Source: Cinnamomum chago (lineage: Eukaryota > Streptophyta > Magnoliopsida > Laurales > Lauraceae). Taken from it: DNA of 64,000 bases. The stretch spans positions 77,027,422 through 77,091,421 of the forward strand of contig CP142456.1 in assembly GCA_038049695.1 (NCBI GenBank), read 5' to 3'. Of the stretch, positions 60,504 through 64,000 are shown one piece after another. The translations under genes were made by a program, and so were the position numbers. Position 1 is the stretch's first letter, and each line of letters starts with the position of its first letter. Under the pieces are notes generated by a model, which was given only the letters and a program-made list of their open reading frames with translations, made no database searches and had not been told where the DNA came from.

Positions 60504-60508
60504 TTTCC

Positions 60509-61356
60509 GCCTGACCGTTACTCTGCGGGTAGGCCGGAGTGGAGTAGCGATTGCGAATGCCGTGCTCCTGGCAGAAGCTTCTGAAGAGGTTGGAGTCAAA
60601 CTGAGTCCCGTTGTCCGAGATCAATATTCTGGGGATACCGAACCTTGTGACGATGTTTTTCCATACGAATTTTTCGGAGTCCTGCTCCGTGATGGAGGAC
60701 AACGGCTCTGCTTCGATCCATTTGGTGAAGTTATCCGTGGCTACTATCAGCCATCTTTTGTTTCCAGGAGTTCGGTGGAGTGGTCCCACTATGTCAAGCC
60801 CCCACTGGGCGAATGGCCATGGACTAGAAAGCGGGCTGAGGTCCTGTGCTGGCTGATGAAGAGAGTGGGAAAATTTCTGACACTTCTCGCATTTCTTCGC
60901 GTATACCTACGCATCCTTCTGCATATAGGGCCACCAGTAACCCTGGCTGATAGCTCGGTAAGCTAGTGACCTTCCTCCGATATGGCTTCCGCAGATCCCT
61001 TCATGTACTTCGAAGAGAAGGTCCTCCACTTTGCTCGGATGAACGCACTGGAGGTACGGGCCTGTGTATGACTTCCTGTAAAGCTTGACTTCGGGAGACA
61101 ACTAGAACCGGGCTGCTTTGAGTCTGATGCGATGGGCCTCGCTGCTGTCCTCGGGTAGCTTTTCTTCCATTAGGTAGGCGATGATGGGGTCCATCCAACT
61201 CGGGCCGAGGTCAATACACGACACTTCCCGAGGTGGGTGGAGCTCGATGCTGGGTGCGGCCAAGGATTCCACCTCGATGGTTCGTTTTCTCCCTGCTTCG
61301 ACAGCACTGGCCAAATTTGCAAGGGCATCTGCATGGGAGTTTGCTTCTCTGCCTAT
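60509..61356 (-). pseudogene. Tat pol, end of RNase H and N-terminal/core integrase
   Basis: The frame continues from a TAG at 61357-61359 through ANSHADALANLASAVEA to the HHCC zinc finger (HEGICGSHIGG ... KCEKCQKF) and the DDE core (WGLDIVGPL; ISDNGTQFD; PQSNGQAE). Further TAG codons interrupt at 61102-61104 and 60907-60909. The catalytic Glu codon of GQAE is the last intact codon before the target duplication of the nested element. Confidence 0.9.
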
Positions 61357-63108
61357 CTATTTGATTTCGGCCGTATGGAACTGAGCGAGCAGCTTCTTTG
61401 CCATGGCTAAATACGCAGCCATCCGGTCGTCGCGAGCCTGATAGTCCCCTGTCAGCTGGTTTGCCACCAACTGTGAATCACTGAAGATCACCAGCTGTTG
61501 AGCTCCGAGGATTTTGGCGCTGTTCAGTCCAGCTAAAAGGGCTTCGTATTCAGCTTCATTGTTCGACGCCTTGAAATCCAGGGTCAGAGCCTGCTCGATG
61601 ACCAGTCCTTCTGGCGATTGGAGGACGACTCCTGCTCCGGCTTTTCTCGAGGTGGAAGATCCGTCGACGAAGACTTTCCAAATTGGGGTGAGGGCTTGGC
61701 ATTGCGATTGTTCAGAGCCCGTGGGCGCCTCATGCTCCCTGCCCCCCAGTTCGGTGCCGAGCTGGGTTGGTGCCGAACTTGAATCGAACTCGGCAAGGAA
61801 ATCCGCCAGAACCTGGGCTTTGATCGCTGTCCTGGGCTGATACTGAATTTCATATTGCCCCAGTTCGACGACCCATCTTGAAATCCTCCCTGAAAAGTCA
61901 GCTTTTCTGAAAACATATTTAAGTGGATGTTCCGTAACAACCACTATGGTATGTGTTTGAAAGTAATGAGAGGGCTTCCGCGAGGCACTAACAAGTGCCA
62001 GCGCGAGCTTCTCGAGTGACAAGTATCTGGTCTCGGCATCAATCAGGGTTTTGCTCGTGTAATAGATGGGCTTCTGAACCCTATCCTCTTCTCGGAGGAG
62101 GACCGAGCTCACTGCATGATCCGAGACTGCCAGGTATAAATACAAAATCTCTCCGTGAACCGGAGTTGACAGTAGAGGAGGTGAGGATAAATAGACCTTA
62201 AGCTCCTGCAAGGCTTGGTCACATTCCGGAGTCCACTGAAATTTAAAATTTTTCCTAAGAAGCTGAAAGAAAGGCCGACACTTATCTGAGGATCTGCTGA
62301 TGAACCGATTTAGTGCGGCTGCCATTCCGGTTAGCTTTTGGACCTCCTTAGCCGATGTGGGACTCTGCACCCTGAGGATAGCCGAGATCTGATATGGATT
62401 TGCCTCGATTCCCCTGCGTGTGACCAGGCTTCCCAAGATTTTGCCCGAGCCGACACCAAAGGCGCACTTGGAGGCATTGAGCTTGAGCTTGAACCTCTTC
62501 AAAGTGGCGAAAACTCCAGCTAGGTCTGCCAAATGGTTACGGGCTTGCCTGGACTTGACTACCATGTCGTCGATGTAGACTTCAACAGTTTTGCCGAGCT
62601 GATCGTGGAACATCTTGGTGATAAGTCGCTGATAGGTGGCTCCTGCATTCTTCAACCCGAACGGCATCACCTTATAACAATAAGTCCCTCTGGGTGTGAT
62701 AAAAGCTGTCTTCTCTTCATCCGGCCCATATAAGGGAATCTGGTGGTAGCCGCGATATGCATCGAGGAAGCTCATCCTGTCGTGTCCGGCTGTGGCATCG
62801 ATCATCTGATCGATCTTTGGGAGGGGAAAGCTGTCATTGGGACATGCCTTGTTGAGGTCGGTAAAGTCGACGCACACCCTCCACTTGCCAGTCTTCTTTC
62901 TGACGACCACAGTATTGCCTAGCCAGGTCGGGTATTGGACTTCTCTAATGGCGCCGGCCTCGAGCAGTTTATCCACCTCATCCACCACGGCTTCGGTTTG
63001 TGGCACCCCAGTCCTGCGGGCTTTCTGCATCACCGGTTTATAGTTAGGATCAACATTCAATTTATGGCATATTACCTCCGGGTCGATGCTAGGCATCTCT
63101 TGAGGCGT
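61357..63108 (-). pseudogene. Tat pol, reverse transcriptase and RNase H
   Basis: An open stretch of about 580 codons contains all RT blocks: KWRVCVDFTDLNKACPND, FPLPKIDQMID, FLDAYRGYHQIPL, MPFGLKNAGATYQ and the catalytic YIDDMVVKS. Then come the thumb/connection region and an RNase H-like domain (VFVDGSSTSRKAGAGVV; EAEYEALLAGL; FSDSQLVANQLTGDY). TAG codons bound it on both sides, at positions where the family has sense codons (usually Trp or Gln). Without those stops the catalytic residues would be complete. Confidence 0.93.
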
Positions 63109-64000
63109 CTAGGCGAAGGCTTCTTTGTTCTGCACTAGGAACTGGACCAGCTCGGACTTTTCTGGCTCGCCGAGTTGACTGCCGAGCAAGAAGAACCGTT
63201 CCGGATCTTGTGAATCGATCCTGACCTCGGTCAGGTCCTCTACGCTCTTCTTCTCTGGGTCCTGGCCGACCTCATCCAGCTTCTGCTCCAGCCTCTTCTC
63301 CATCTCGGCCATATTAACTTCTTTGGGCTTTCGCTCTCCGGATACCACGGCTGTTAGGCATTGCTTGGCTGCTTGCTGATCTCCTCCGACAGTGACGATT
63401 GCAATTCTGCCATTCTTTCTTTCCCAAGGAAATTTCAACTTTTGGTGGAGAGTGGAAGGAACTGCCTCCAGACTATGAAGCCAAGACCTGCCCACTATAG
63501 CATTGTAAGGCGAGGGTGCATCAATCACCATGAAAGTTGTCTCAACGGACTCGCCGCCGGCCTCGACCTTGAACGTCACCTTTCCCTTGGGGTACACCGG
63601 CTTGGCGCTGAAGCCAATGAGGGGAATTCGGGCCTCCTGCAGATCTTTCTCCGTCAGTCCCATCCTTCGGAAGCTATCGAAATAGAGGACCTCGGATGAA
63701 CTACCGGGGTCGACGAGGACCTTCTTCACGGTGCAATTCTTCACGCCTTGCTTAGAGCAATCGAATTTCAGGGTGACGATCAGCGGGTCATTGTGGGGAA
63801 GCTGCACCCCTTCCAGGTCTGCATCCGTAAACCTGATTTCGGGCCGCTCCCTCCGAGCCCTCTTCGGAGCTGAGCCGAATTCGGCAGCCATGACCTGCTT
63901 ACTGTGAGAGGCCTGCCTGGCCTCGGCACAAGCTCGGTTACTCCCCTTGGACGGCGGGGCTAAATGTATGACGTTAATGATCTTCTCTGACCCGTCGCTG
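63109..64000 (-). pseudogene. Tat gag-pol, aspartic protease region (continues off the right edge)
   Basis: The frame is open to the window edge. It reads INVIHLAPPSKG, then RFTDADLEGVQLPHNDPLIV, the retropepsin active-site region VLVDPGSSSEVLYFDSF (DPGSS where DGGSS or DSGSS is usual), ITLIGFSAKP-type sequence, then AIVGRSWLHSLEAVPSTLHQ. It ends at TAG 63109-63111. The gag part lies beyond 64000. Confidence 0.88.

Larger units (their letters stand above)
51226..64000 (-). mobile_element. Tat-lineage Ty3/gypsy retrotransposon (5' part beyond the right edge)
   Basis: Read right to left: protease (from the window edge), reverse transcriptase, RNase H, integrase, a 58-bp minisatellite, an opposite-strand ORF and an LTR-like region. 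The order, the long post-pol region and the opposite-strand ORF fit what is known of Tat-type elements such as Grande. Base composition is markedly more GC-rich than the host. Gag, the primer binding site and the 5' LTR lie outside the window, so target duplications and LTR divergence cannot be checked. It is interrupted by the 4.2 kb element at 56290-60503. Confidence 0.85.

Noticed and set aside
1-64000. CRISPR arrays, bacterial operons, riboswitches, rRNA genes
   Set aside because: None seen; the only regular short array is the 58-bp minisatellite, which has no spacers.

Overview
This is nuclear DNA of a flowering plant. The reasons are spliced host genes with GT-AG (and one GC-AG) introns, a plastid-targeted transaldolase, the plastid-envelope protein CRL, and plant-type transposable elements (Tat-lineage Ty3/gypsy, TRIM, TR-GAG-like, RTE and L1 LINEs, tRNA-derived SINEs, hAT- and Mutator-like MITEs). 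Introns are long (up to 7.7 kb) and full of transposons, as in large genomes such as those of magnoliids or other woody angiosperms; the species cannot be fixed from the sequence. No bacterial, organellar or viral gene set is present.

Layout. (1) 1-6219, minus strand: the first eight coding exons of a DUF3754 membrane-protein gene, whose 3' part runs off the left edge. (2) 6220-7419: a shared upstream region between divergent genes. (3) 7420-17717, plus: an NFRKB-like (DEUBAD-type) nuclear protein gene with a non-coding first exon and a 3.2 kb GC-AG intron. (4) 17718-20459: intergenic, with a perfect-TSD TRIM. (5) 20460-34647, plus: complete CRL (CRUMPLED LEAF), nine exons, 266 aa, with a short upstream ORF. 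Its 7.7 kb intron 5 holds two SINEs, an RTE fragment, a copia relic and a complete gag-only LTR retrotransposon (28523-31519, TSD ATGAG). (6) 36392-44302, minus: complete plastid transaldolase, seven exons, 439 aa, convergent with CRL. (7) 44303-49947: intergenic, repeat-rich. (8) 49948-51053: an O-methyltransferase pseudogene broken by frameshifts and a MITE. (9) About 51226 to the right edge, minus: a large Tat-lineage Ty3/gypsy retrotransposon that is more GC-rich than the host DNA.

The Tat element is the most unusual object. Its pol (protease, RT, RNase H, integrase) runs right to left in one frame interrupted only by four TAG codons. Downstream of pol lies a 12-copy, 58-bp minisatellite, then a three-exon ORF on the opposite strand (52511-54642, 654 aa) with its own TATA box and two small GT-AG introns. 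A 4,214-bp TG...CA element flanked by TTTCC target duplications, best read as a giant solo LTR, sits directly after the integrase catalytic glutamate codon.

The three intact or near-intact host genes are housekeeping-type: a chromatin-associated factor, a plastid-division/envelope factor and a pentose-phosphate enzyme. They share no pathway; what links them is position and the load of small non-autonomous transposons in their introns. All exon boundaries were assigned by hand from splice signals, reading-frame phase and remembered family sequence, with no transcript evidence.
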